Shown here one piece after another: positions 7,240 to 15,705 of a DNA stretch of 64,000 bases. A program made the position numbers and the translations under genes. The first letter of the stretch is position 1; each line of letters opens with the position of its first letter. The notes below the pieces were generated by a model. That model saw only the letters and a program-made list of their open reading frames with translations, was not told the DNA's origin and did not search any database. Source of the stretch: Lachnospiraceae bacterium (GTDB taxonomy: Bacteria; Bacillota; Clostridia; Lachnospirales; Lachnospiraceae); contig JAFXXN010000029.1 of assembly GCA_017542245.1 (NCBI GenBank), positions 1 to 64,000 of the forward strand, in the 5' to 3' direction.

Positions 7240-8298
7240 TTACATAATATTAACGATCATCTTCTGAAGAGTAGCAGGATCCGAAGAAACCTTTAATGCT
7301 TCAGTTCTGGTTACGATACCGTAATGAACAAGGTTTGCAAGATCATCATTCATGGTATGCATACCGAGTGATTTACCTGACTGGATCATACTAGGAATCT
7401 GAATGGTCTTTGATTCACGGATAAGGTTTGCAATACCTGTTGTAGCAACAAGAACTTCCGTAGCAAGTACACGACCGGTACCGTCAGCTCTGGGAAGAAG
7501 CTGCTGTGTGAAAATACCTCTGATAACGTTTGCAAACTGTGCACGGATCTGATTCTGACCTTCAAGAGGGCAGGCATCAATGATACGTTCAACCGTCTGT
7601 GATGCTGAGGTTGTATGCAGTGTTGAAAGAACAAGGTGGCCGGTTTCTGCTGCGGTGATAGCTGCAGATATGGTCTCGAAGTCACGCATTTCACCAACGA
7701 GGATGATATCGGGGTCTTCACGAAGAGCTGAACGAAGAGCACCGTAGAAGGTCTCAACATCCTTACCAACTTCACGCTGATGGATCATAGCTTTATTATG
7801 AGGATAAACATACTCGATAGGATCCTCAATGGTCATGATATGACGGGCGGTAGTTGAATTTATATATTCAACGATGGAAGCCAGTGTGGTAGATTTACCG
7901 CTACCGGTAGGTCCTGTAACAAGAATAAGTCCACGGGGAGTGTTTGCAAGATCCTTAACAGCATAAGGAAGACCAAGCTCCTCAAATGTAGGAATCTTAT
8001 TCTGGAAAAGACGTATGCTGGCTGCCAGATTGTTTCTCTGGTGATAAATGTTTGCACGGATACGGTTTCCGCCGGGAAGCATGACACCGACATCCAGATC
8101 CTTGCCGCTGCTGACATATTTACGCTGTTCTTCATCAAGAATGGAGAAAATCATCTCTCTGGACTGATCAGCGGTGGGAACATCGTCAAGAATCATAAGA
8201 GTACCGAATCTTCTTATAGCAAGATTCGTACCAACGGTAATATGAATGTCGGAACATTCATTGTCTCTGGCATATTTTACCAGTTCTTCAAAAGTCAT
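7240..8298 (-). CDS. pilT: Type IV pilus retraction ATPase PilT
   Basis: 352 residues, normal for PilT. Hexameric ATPase that depolymerises pili, giving twitching and DNA uptake in known systems. It has a PAS-like N-domain, Walker A GPTGSGKST (129-137), DPDIILVGEMRD, the HLVLSTLHT histidine box, and a C-terminal GIANLIRESKT matching the PilT AIRNLIRE motif. Ribosome site GGAGGG on the minus strand. It is the only clear minus-strand gene and lies 43 kb from the assembly locus, which lacks its own retraction ATPase, so the two probably work together. Confidence 0.95.
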   Translation of the reverse strand: MTFEELVKYARDNECSDIHITVGTNLAIRRFGTLMILDDVPTADQSREMIFSILDEEQRKYVSSGKDLDVGVMLPGGNRIRANIYHQRNNLAASIRLFQNKIPTFEELGLPYAVKDLANTPRGLILVTGPTGSGKSTTLASIVEYINSTTARHIMTIEDPIEYVYPHNKAMIHQREVGKDVETFYGALRSALREDPDIILVGEMRDFETISAAITAAETGHLVLSTLHTTSASQTVERIIDACPLEGQNQIRAQFANVIRGIFTQQLLPRADGTGRVLATEVLVATTGIANLIRESKTIQIPSMIQSGKSLGMHTMNDDLANLVHYGIVTRTEALKVSSDPATLQKMIVNIM

Positions 8299-8413
8299 AA
8301 AATAAACCCTCCTGCAATTATTATACCTTCAAATAACATTATTTTGTATAATTATAACACATATTCCCAAAAAACGAAATACTTTTTTATAATTTTTTAT
8401 TATCTTTTTTTAA

Positions 8414-8442
8414 TTGATATTCTGTAAAGCTTGGTATATAAT
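8414..8442 (+). promoter_or_regulatory. Promoter of the signal peptidase gene
   Basis: TTGATA (8414-8419), 17 bases, TATAAT (8437-8442). Transcription would start near 8449, leaving a leader of about 98 bases. It lies in the 248-base divergent gap shared with pilT; the minus-strand promoter is less clear (TATAAT-like sequences read on the minus strand at 8320-8325 and 8351-8356). Confidence 0.8.
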
Positions 8443-8546
8443 GTTATTTGGGAATTTTTGAGTAACTTTTTACTTGCTTTGTGGGTTTAAAGTGAAATTT
8501 GATTAAAGAATATTGAAAAATTGTAATTTGTCCGGAGGATAGATTT

Positions 8547-9149
8547 TTGAATTTTGATTTTAACTATGATCTTGATTACGATCATAAAGAAAGGGGAATA
8601 AAAATCCTAAAGATCACCTTAAAGGTGATTTTCTGGCTGATCATCCTCGCCGGAGCTGTCGTTGCTGCATGGGCAATAACAAAATATTGCGTTGAAAAAA
8701 CAAATATGACCGGCAATTCTATGAAGACAACGCTTTCTGACGGAGATAAGATACTGATCAACAGAATGAGTTACAGGAACAGCGATCCTGAAAGGTTTGA
8801 TGTGATAGTGTTTGAAAAAAGCGGGTCGGAACACAGCTACTATGGAATAAGACGTGTTATAGGCTTACCCGGAGAAAAAGTACAGATAAAAGACGGTTTT
8901 GTCTATATAAACGGAGAAAAAATTGAGGAACCGATAAATGTAGAAGAAATGAAGGTTTCAGGCCTTGCTGCAAGTCCTATTGTCTTAGATGACGATGAGT
9001 TTTTCGTATTAGGTGATAACAGAAACAGCAGCGAGGACAGCCGTTTTACTTCTATGGGAAATGTCACAAGAAGCGAGATAATAGGGAAAGCATGGATCAG
9101 AACAAACAGTTTCGGAATTATCAGCAGGATGAACCTTAAGAGTGACTGA
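8547..9149 (+). CDS. Signal peptidase I homologue with an altered catalytic dyad
   Basis: 200 residues, one N-terminal membrane anchor (about 24-47) and an outside S26 domain. The nucleophile box GNSM (Ser58-Met59) and the GDNRNSSEDSR box are present. The expected KR before VIGLPGE reads RR, so the general-base Lys is Arg102. The residue after GNSMK is also Thr instead of the usual Pro. Either activity is lost or changed, or a neighbouring Lys substitutes. Start is TTG, supported by GGAGG eight bases upstream. Family assignment is sure; peptidase activity is not. Confidence 0.88.
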   Translation: MNFDFNYDLDYDHKERGIKILKITLKVIFWLIILAGAVVAAWAITKYCVEKTNMTGNSMKTTLSDGDKILINRMSYRNSDPERFDVIVFEKSGSEHSYYGIRRVIGLPGEKVQIKDGFVYINGEKIEEPINVEEMKVSGLAASPIVLDDDEFFVLGDNRNSSEDSRFTSMGNVTRSEIIGKAWIRTNSFGIISRMNLKSD

Positions 9150-9167
9150 TCGGATAAGGAGCAGATA

Positions 9168-10688
9168 ATGGCGTTTTATAGACTGAACGTTTCATTTGAA
9201 GATAAAGAAAAAGCAAAAGCATTCGGTGCAAAATGGTTTGCGGCCGGCAAATACTGGTATTATGACGGAGAAGTTCTTCCTGAGGGATTAAAACGATGGT
9301 ATACAGTATCGGAAAAAACAAAAACAGGCATTGACATTTCAGAAAAGACTTCGGGAGTAAAAAAAATATCCGAAAACGGAAAAGCCGATGAAGTGATATT
9401 TGATGCCGATGACCATTATGCAAAATATAAAACGGTATCTGAAGTGAACGATATGATATCAGAAATCGTTTATGCTACAAATGAGTTCAGAAACATCCTG
9501 GTAAAGGGTGAGATTACCAATTTTGACGGTCACAGAGGAAAACATTATTATTTCGCAATAAAAGACGAGAATGCCCTACTACCATGCGTTCTGTGGGAAG
9601 GTACTGCTTTATCGGTTTTAAAATTTAAACTTGAGAAGGGACAGCAGGTGGCCATAGCCGGAAACCTTGAATATTATAAAGAAGGCGGAAAGGCACAGCT
9701 TATCGTCAGTAACATAGAAAATATAGGTGACGGAAAAGCTAATCTGGCTTTGATGAAGCTGAAAGCAAAGCTGCAGAATGAAGGGCTTTTTGATGAAATT
9801 CATAAAAAGGAGATTCCGAAGCATCCGGAGACTGTAGGTATACTTACATCAAAAAGCGGACAGGCGATAAAAGATATCTGTAAAGTTGCAAAAAAAAGGA
9901 ATCCGTATGTTCAGCTTGTTCTTTATCATGTTAATGTTCAGGGGATAAATGCTGTAAGCACCATTACTAAAGGTATTAAGGAACTTGATGCCCTGGGGAT
10001 GGATTCCATCATCATTGGACGCGGCGGCGGATCGGATGAAGAACTTATGGCTTACAATGATGAAAAAATCGCCAGAGCCGTATTTGAAGCAGTAACTCCC
10101 ATAGTTTCTGCCGTGGGCCATGAGGGTCACTGGACGCTTATTGATTATGTTGCAGATAAAAGGTGCGCAACACCGTCGGAAGCAGCGGAAGAGACTATCC
10201 CTGATGTAATGGTTGATGTAAAAAGGCTTGGATATTTGGTAAAAAGCATTAGTGACAATATGCTGAGCAGATTAAACGAAAAGAGACTGCAGCTTGAAAA
10301 TGTAAATGCCAGAATAATGCAAAAGAATCCTGAAAGGATTTTTAAAGAAAAGAGTGACAGACTGGAATCTCTTCAGAAAATGATCGGACTCAATTTCAAA
10401 AGTCTTTTTGAAGCTAAGAAAGATATCCCGGATCAGCTTCTTCAAAGTATGAAGAATAATATCCGACAGGCATTTGAATTAAGAGTTCACAGGTTTGAAG
10501 TATTGCTGACAAAAATGAACGGATTATCACCCTCAGCAAAACTTATAAACGGTTTCGGATACATAACCAAAGAAGACAGACCGCTGTCTGATATAGAAAT
10601 GGCCGGTATCGGGGACAAAATCGATATAAGAATCCATAATGGTCTTTTGAAAGCAGAAATAACTGAGATAAACAGGATTGATGAATAG
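9168..10688 (+). CDS. xseA: Exodeoxyribonuclease VII large subunit with an N-terminal DUF5710-like domain
   Basis: 506 residues, against about 400-450 for most XseA. With XseB it degrades single-stranded DNA to oligonucleotides. Residues 1-45 (LNVSFEDKEKAKAFGAKW, then KYWYY) look like the DUF5710 domain found on some DNA-metabolism proteins, followed by a linker. An OB-fold (VKGEITNF, HYYFAIKD), then the catalytic domain (GILTSKSGQAIKDI, GRGGGSDEELMAYND, VGHEGHWTLIDYVAD) and coiled coil follow. Ribosome site AAGGAGCAG; it starts 18 bases after the peptidase gene. xseB follows directly. Confidence 0.95.
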   Translation: MAFYRLNVSFEDKEKAKAFGAKWFAAGKYWYYDGEVLPEGLKRWYTVSEKTKTGIDISEKTSGVKKISENGKADEVIFDADDHYAKYKTVSEVNDMISEIVYATNEFRNILVKGEITNFDGHRGKHYYFAIKDENALLPCVLWEGTALSVLKFKLEKGQQVAIAGNLEYYKEGGKAQLIVSNIENIGDGKANLALMKLKAKLQNEGLFDEIHKKEIPKHPETVGILTSKSGQAIKDICKVAKKRNPYVQLVLYHVNVQGINAVSTITKGIKELDALGMDSIIIGRGGGSDEELMAYNDEKIARAVFEAVTPIVSAVGHEGHWTLIDYVADKRCATPSEAAEETIPDVMVDVKRLGYLVKSISDNMLSRLNEKRLQLENVNARIMQKNPERIFKEKSDRLESLQKMIGLNFKSLFEAKKDIPDQLLQSMKNNIRQAFELRVHRFEVLLTKMNGLSPSAKLINGFGYITKEDRPLSDIEMAGIGDKIDIRIHNGLLKAEITEINRIDE

Positions 10689-10696
10689 GAGAAAAA

Positions 10697-10906
10697 ATGA
10701 GTAATACAGAAATTACTGAAAACGCTGATTTTAATATTGATGACGCATTAAACCATCTTGAGGAAATAAACGATAAACTTTCAGATAAGGATATTCCTTT
10801 AAGTGAATCTATAAAGCTTTATACCGAAGGCACAAAGCTGGCAGCTGTATGCAGGGAACATCTTAAAGGTGTTGAAAAAGAACTTAAAATCCTAAATGAA
10901 GAATAA
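10697..10906 (+). CDS. xseB: Exodeoxyribonuclease VII small subunit
   Basis: 69 residues, usual size. Contains the family core LNHLEEINDKLSDKDIPLSE and IKLYTEGTKLAAVCREHL in a helical hairpin. It binds the coiled-coil part of XseA. Starts 8 bases after xseA with GGAGAAAAA, so it is translationally coupled. Confidence 0.95.
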   Translation: MSNTEITENADFNIDDALNHLEEINDKLSDKDIPLSESIKLYTEGTKLAAVCREHLKGVEKELKILNEE

Positions 10907-10921
10907 AAAGGGTAGTTAATT

Positions 10922-11836
10922 ATGTCAAAAACAGATAATGTAAAGGGCTATGATAACACAAATATCAACTGGTATCCCGGGCATATGGCCAAAGCCAAAA
11001 GGATGATGCAGGATAATATCAAACTGATTGATGTTGTTATAGAGATACTTGATGCCAGAATTCCATACAGCAGTAAAAATCCGGATATCGACGATATGGC
11101 AAAAGGAAAATCAAGAATATTGCTGCTGAATAAGGCTGATATGGCAGATCCCAAAAAGACGGAAATCTGGAAGAAATACTATGAGGAAAAAGGTTTCTAT
11201 GTCAATGCGGTTAATTCAAAAAATGGAACCGGGGTTAAAGCAACATCAGAGATAATAAAGAAAGCCTGTGCCGAAAAGATAGAGAGGGACAGAAAAAAAA
11301 GAATTCTTAACAGACCCTTAAGAGCCATGATAGCAGGAATACCGAATTCCGGGAAATCAACATTTATCAATTCTTACGCAGGGAAAGCAGTAACTAAGAC
11401 AGGAAACAAACCGGGAGTTACTGTCGGAAAACAATGGATCAGATTAAGTAAGGATGTAGAATTACTGGATACACCAGGAATACTGTGGCCGAAGTTTGAA
11501 GACAGACAGACCGGGTTACATATTGCATTTATCGGTTCTATTAACGATGACATACTGTATCCTGAAGATATGGCATACGAATTGATAAAAATTCTTAAAG
11601 AACAGTATCCGGGAGTCCTTAACGAAAGATACGGGAGTAAAAGCGGCGATGAAGGAGATGAGATAAAGGAGCTTATAGAAGACAGCTCAGATCCTGTAGA
11701 AATACTCGAAAAGATCGGCAAGATAAGAGGATGTTTAAAAAAAGGGGCAAGTGTGGATCTATTGAAAACATCCAAACTCCTGATAGATGATTTCAGAAGT
11801 CTGAAATTGGGCAGGATAACTCTTGAAAATCCGTAA
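10922..11836 (+). CDS. rbgA: Ribosome biogenesis GTPase RbgA (YlqF)
   Basis: 304 residues. Circularly permuted GTPase needed for late assembly of the 50S subunit. The start NINWYPGHMAKAKR is diagnostic. G4 (NKAD, 70-73) precedes G1 (GIPNSGKST, 139-147) and G3 (DTPG), as expected for the permuted fold. The C-terminal ANTAR-like helical domain is present. rbgA next to rnhB is a conserved Firmicute pair. Confidence 0.96.
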   Translation: MSKTDNVKGYDNTNINWYPGHMAKAKRMMQDNIKLIDVVIEILDARIPYSSKNPDIDDMAKGKSRILLLNKADMADPKKTEIWKKYYEEKGFYVNAVNSKNGTGVKATSEIIKKACAEKIERDRKKRILNRPLRAMIAGIPNSGKSTFINSYAGKAVTKTGNKPGVTVGKQWIRLSKDVELLDTPGILWPKFEDRQTGLHIAFIGSINDDILYPEDMAYELIKILKEQYPGVLNERYGSKSGDEGDEIKELIEDSSDPVEILEKIGKIRGCLKKGASVDLLKTSKLLIDDFRSLKLGRITLENP

Positions 11837-11930
11837 TATCCAGACATTTTTAAACTAAATTTCTTTTAAACAGAAGGCTTAAAAGAAAAAGAAATACTTT
11901 ATTGACCAAACTTGACATTCGGAGATAAAA

Positions 11931-12602
11931 ATGACAAAAAAAGAAGAAGCAGAAATAAAGAGACTTGCAAAACTTGAAGCTGAAAGAGCCCGTATAGAGG
12001 GAATGAAGGAATTCGAATATAAGTATTCAGAGTATAATTATATATGCGGAATCGATGAGGTAGGACGAGGTCCTTTTGCAGGTCCGGTGGTTGCAGCAGC
12101 AGTTATACTTCCAAAAGACGAAGAAATATTATATCTTAATGATTCCAAAAAACTGTCTGAAAAGAAACGAGAAGAACTGTATGATGTTATTATGGAGAAA
12201 GCTGTTGCCATAGGATTGGGATCGGAAAACAACGAAGTAATAGATGAAATTAATATTAAAAGGGCTACTCACAGCGCTATGAGAAAAGCCATTGCTGATC
12301 TTAAGAATCCTAAGACAGGTAAAGCTTTTATTCCTGACCTGCTGCTGGTTGATGCCGAACATATTCCGGATATTGACGTAAAACAGGTTGCTATAATAAA
12401 AGGAGATGAAAAAAGTATTTCAATAGCTGCAGCCAGTATTATTGCAAAGGTGACAAGAGACAGGCTTATGGTTGAAATGGATAAAGTATATCCGGGTTAC
12501 GACTTTGCAAGCAATAAGGGCTATGGAACCGCTGCGCATATGGAGGCAATAAGAAAACTTGGAATGACTCCGATTCACAGGAGAACTTTTATACATATCT
12601 GA
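11931..12602 (+). CDS. rnhB: Ribonuclease HII
   Basis: 223 residues. Removes ribonucleotides from DNA-RNA hybrids. The acidic catalytic core is complete: GIDEVGRGPFAGP with Asp42-Glu43, NDSKKLS, VDAEHIPDI, and AASIIAKVTRDRLM. About 35 charged helical residues precede the core, as in other Firmicute enzymes. Start ATG has CGGAGAT upstream; the 94-base gap after rbgA shows no firm promoter. Confidence 0.96.
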   Translation: MTKKEEAEIKRLAKLEAERARIEGMKEFEYKYSEYNYICGIDEVGRGPFAGPVVAAAVILPKDEEILYLNDSKKLSEKKREELYDVIMEKAVAIGLGSENNEVIDEINIKRATHSAMRKAIADLKNPKTGKAFIPDLLLVDAEHIPDIDVKQVAIIKGDEKSISIAAASIIAKVTRDRLMVEMDKVYPGYDFASNKGYGTAAHMEAIRKLGMTPIHRRTFIHI

Positions 12603-12651
12603 TAAAGTTAAAAGTATGATTCCGGCATAAGAATAAGGAAAGGGATTTCGA

Positions 12652-12930
12652 ATGGTTAAAAAGGTAAAAACGGCAGTAGCACTGGGCTTTGAACCGGGTG
12701 ACCAGGCTCCGAAGATTATTGCTACGGGAAAAGGATATCTCGCTGAAAAAATCATAAATGAAGCAAAAAAATCAAATGTACCTTTGCATCATGATTCTAA
12801 GCTTGCAGAAACTTTGTCAAGACTGGATTTTGGAGATTATATACCTCCGGAATTATACGAAGCGGTTGTAGAAGTACTTATGTTTGTTGACAGAGTTGAT
12901 GCAATAAAGAAGAAGATGGATATTGACTGA
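12652..12930 (+). CDS. FlhB/EscU-type C-terminal domain protein (YlqH)
   Basis: 92 residues matching the cytoplasmic domain of the FlhB/YscU export-switch family without the membrane part: TAVALGFEPGDQAPKIIATGKG, KSNVPLHHDSKLAETLSRLDFGDYIPPELY. The self-cleaving NPTH site of true FlhB is absent. Such stand-alone domains regularly sit beside rnhB in Firmicutes; their role is unknown. No flagellar genes are in this window. Ribosome site AAGGAAAGGG. Confidence 0.88.
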   Translation: MVKKVKTAVALGFEPGDQAPKIIATGKGYLAEKIINEAKKSNVPLHHDSKLAETLSRLDFGDYIPPELYEAVVEVLMFVDRVDAIKKKMDID

Positions 12931-12935
12931 TATAA

Positions 12936-13289
12936 ATGAATAAACGACAGATTGGTTTTTATAATGAACATGAAGCAGAAATGCATCTTGAAAAAAACGG
13001 ATACAGGATTATTGAAAAAAATTTTTACTGTAAATCCGGTGAAATAGATATTATAGCGGAAAACGACGGATACCTTTGTTTTATCGAGGTGAAATTCAGA
13101 GAAAATTCCGAGAAAGGTTTTCCTGAGGAAGCTGTAGATTATAGAAAAGCCAAAAGAATTACCAGAAGTGCTTTGTTTTATATGGCAAAACATGGGTTTC
13201 CTGAGGATTATCCCTGCAGGTTTGATGTTGTTTCAATACTTGGAGGCAAAATATCTGTGATAAAGAATGCTTTTGAAGCAGTGATATGA
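12936..13289 (+). CDS. YraN-like endonuclease-fold protein (UPF0102)
   Basis: 117 residues, typical for UPF0102. The restriction-endonuclease-like core is visible: GEIDIIAENDGYLCFIEVKFREN and AVDYRKAKRITRSA. The family has the fold of Holliday-junction resolvases, but a cellular role is not established. It starts 5 bases after the previous gene, in the usual rnhB-ylqH-yraN order. Confidence 0.92.
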   Translation: MNKRQIGFYNEHEAEMHLEKNGYRIIEKNFYCKSGEIDIIAENDGYLCFIEVKFRENSEKGFPEEAVDYRKAKRITRSALFYMAKHGFPEDYPCRFDVVSILGGKISVIKNAFEAVI

Positions 13290-13305
13290 GAAGACAGGCA
13301 AGATT

Positions 13306-14172
13306 ATGAGTGTGAATCGAAGAGAATTAAATGATCATACAGTGATCATAAATGAAGAGACTGTACCATTTCTTGCATTTAATAGCCTAAAGGATATTGA
13401 ATGGCTGAGATGTGGTTTTTCTACAAGGCTCGGAGGAGTTAGCAAAGGCTGCTGTTCGACAATGAATATGAGCTTTTCAAGAGGTGATAATCCTGATGAT
13501 GTTCATGAAAACATCAGACGTTTTTCAAAATCAGCCGGATTCCTGCCAGAACAGATAGTTATGCCACATCAATGTCATACTACGAATGTAAGAGTTGTAG
13601 GTAAGGATGAATGCGGATGCGGAGTTTTTAAACCGGGATGTACAGAGGAGATAGACGGACAGATAACTGCAGAAAAAAATGTGGTTTTATATTGCATGGG
13701 CGCCGATTGTGTTCCGGTATTCATGGTTGATATAAACAAAAAGATAATTGCCGCTAGCCATGCCGGGTGGAAGGGAACAATAAATGATATTGTTTGTTCT
13801 ACAATAAAAAGAATGAAATCTGAATTTGGGTCTGATGTAGAAGATATTAAAGCGGTAATAGGACCGTCCATCTGTATGGAATGCTATGAAGTAAGTGCGG
13901 ATGTTGCAGTACCGTTCATAGAGAAATATTCAGGAAATAACGGAAATGCTGATAACGTGGTTCGGCCGGCAGGCAAAGAAAATGAGGACCGGGATAAATA
14001 TTATCTTAATCTTTGGGAGGCTAACCGGATAAATCTGATCAATGCAGGGGTGGATCCAAAAAATATCGAGATAAGCGGATATTGTACAAAATGCCATCCG
14101 GATATGCTTTTTTCACACAGATTTCACGGAGATAACAGAGGAGTAAACATAGGATTTATTTTCATGGCTTAA
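13306..14172 (+). CDS. PgeF/YfiH-family protein (polyphenol oxidoreductase type)
   Basis: 288 residues. The family's metal/catalytic triad is present: His91 (MPHQCH), Cys135 (GADCVP) and His152 (SHAGWKG). The C-terminal YCTKCHPDMLFSHRFHG block is typical. Members act on purine nucleosides, and in E. coli the homologue corrects peptidoglycan precursors. The annotation as a laccase is historic. It follows the yraN-like gene by 16 bases and is probably part of the same transcript. Confidence 0.92.
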   Translation: MSVNRRELNDHTVIINEETVPFLAFNSLKDIEWLRCGFSTRLGGVSKGCCSTMNMSFSRGDNPDDVHENIRRFSKSAGFLPEQIVMPHQCHTTNVRVVGKDECGCGVFKPGCTEEIDGQITAEKNVVLYCMGADCVPVFMVDINKKIIAASHAGWKGTINDIVCSTIKRMKSEFGSDVEDIKAVIGPSICMECYEVSADVAVPFIEKYSGNNGNADNVVRPAGKENEDRDKYYLNLWEANRINLINAGVDPKNIEISGYCTKCHPDMLFSHRFHGDNRGVNIGFIFMA

Positions 14173-14198
14173 ATTTTTTTAAAAAGAGAAAAGTTTAA

Positions 14199-15680
14199 AT
14201 GGAAAGAAAAACAGATAAAGGAAAAAAAGAAAACAGAAAAAAAGATAACGGACATGTTATAGCAAGTGTTCAGCCGTGGTCTATAGGCGAGGAACTTGAA
14301 CTGGTTCCGGGCGATATAGTTGTAAGCATAAACGGGAAAAAGATTGAAGATATATTTGATTATCGTTTCCTTCAAAATGATGAGTATCTTGTTCTTGGTG
14401 TTATAAGCCATGAAACAGGAGAATTATGGGAATTTGAGATAGAAAAGGATTATGACGAAGATCTGGGACTGGAGTTTGAATCAGGAATGATGGATGATTA
14501 CAGATCATGTCATAATAAATGCATATTCTGTTTTATCGACCAGCTTCCGAAAGGCATGAGGGAAACTTTATATTTTAAGGATGATGATGCACGACTTTCA
14601 TTTCTTCAGGGAAATTATGTGACTCTTACAAATATGAGTGACAAGGATGTTGAAAGAATATGTTATTATAAGCTTTCTCCCATTAATGTTTCAATCCACA
14701 CGACAAATCCCGAATTAAGGTGTAAAATGCTGCACAATCGTTTTGCGGGAGATGCTTTAAGACATATAAAGACTTTTTGTGACGCAGGTCTAGAAATCAA
14801 CGGACAGGTTGTTTTATGCAAAGGATATAACGACGGTGAAGAACTTGAAAGGACCATGAGTGATATTGAGCAGTATCTGCCTTCTTTTAAGAGTATGTCA
14901 ATTGTTCCCGTGGGACTTACGAAGTTTCGTGAAGGTTTGTGCGAACTGTCTCCGTTTACTCCCGATGATGCAAAGGCTGTTCTTGATCAGATAGAAAGAA
15001 AACAGAAATATTTTCTTGAAAAATACGGTACTAGAATAGTATATGCATCGGATGAATGGTACTTAAGAGCCGGAAGACCGATTCCGCCTATTGAGGAATA
15101 TGAAGGCTTTCCTCAGATAGAAAACGGTGTAGGTATGCTCAGGTCTATGATAGATGAAGTAGAAGATGAGATCGCATATATAAAAGAAGAGATGGAAGAC
15201 CAGGAGAATGGGGACAGTTACGATAATGATCCAAACAGATTTTTAACGGACACTGTTTTTCACGTTGTTACGGGGTATGCAGCATATTCTACAATAAATA
15301 TGCTTGCAGGTAGGCTCCAAGAGGAATTCGGTCTTAAACATATACATGTCCATAAAATCATTAATGATTTTTTCGGACATGATATAGATGTAACAGGGCT
15401 TCTTACGGGACAGGATATTTTAAGACAGTTAAGAGAAATATTTAAGAATGAGAATGAAGATGAAAATGCACTTGATTCAATGATACTGTTACCGTGCAGT
15501 ACATTAAAAAGCGGTGAGGATATATTCTTGGACGACATGACACTGGAAAATTTCGAAAATGCTTTACAAAAGAAAGTTCGTATAGTAAAATCGAGTGGGT
15601 CGGCGTTTGTAGGTTCATTTATGAAGGATTATGAGCGGGATTATTATTCTAATGAACTGAATAAGTATGAGATAAGTTGA
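14199..15680 (+). CDS. DUF512 iron-sulfur protein (PDZ plus radical-SAM-like)
   Basis: 493 residues. The N-terminal PDZ-like domain (LVPGDIVVSINGKKIEDIFDYRF) is followed by a Cys104-x3-Cys108-x2-Cys111 cluster (CHNKCIFC) typical of radical-SAM proteins, FIDQLPKGMRETLYFKDDD, and the C-terminal DUF512 region. The family is widespread in anaerobic Firmicutes and is nearly always next to der, as here (25 bases). Its function is unknown; a role in ribosome or RNA modification is only a guess from context. Confidence 0.9.
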   Translation: MERKTDKGKKENRKKDNGHVIASVQPWSIGEELELVPGDIVVSINGKKIEDIFDYRFLQNDEYLVLGVISHETGELWEFEIEKDYDEDLGLEFESGMMDDYRSCHNKCIFCFIDQLPKGMRETLYFKDDDARLSFLQGNYVTLTNMSDKDVERICYYKLSPINVSIHTTNPELRCKMLHNRFAGDALRHIKTFCDAGLEINGQVVLCKGYNDGEELERTMSDIEQYLPSFKSMSIVPVGLTKFREGLCELSPFTPDDAKAVLDQIERKQKYFLEKYGTRIVYASDEWYLRAGRPIPPIEEYEGFPQIENGVGMLRSMIDEVEDEIAYIKEEMEDQENGDSYDNDPNRFLTDTVFHVVTGYAAYSTINMLAGRLQEEFGLKHIHVHKIINDFFGHDIDVTGLLTGQDILRQLREIFKNENEDENALDSMILLPCSTLKSGEDIFLDDMTLENFENALQKKVRIVKSSGSAFVGSFMKDYERDYYSNELNKYEIS

Positions 15681-15705
15681 AAGAGATATAGTACGGAGGA
15701 AATAA

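Noticed and set aside
12652-12930. FlhB flagellar export gene
   Set aside because: Only the cytoplasmic domain is present, without NPTH or membrane part, in the known rnhB-ylqH context; no flagellar genes nearby.
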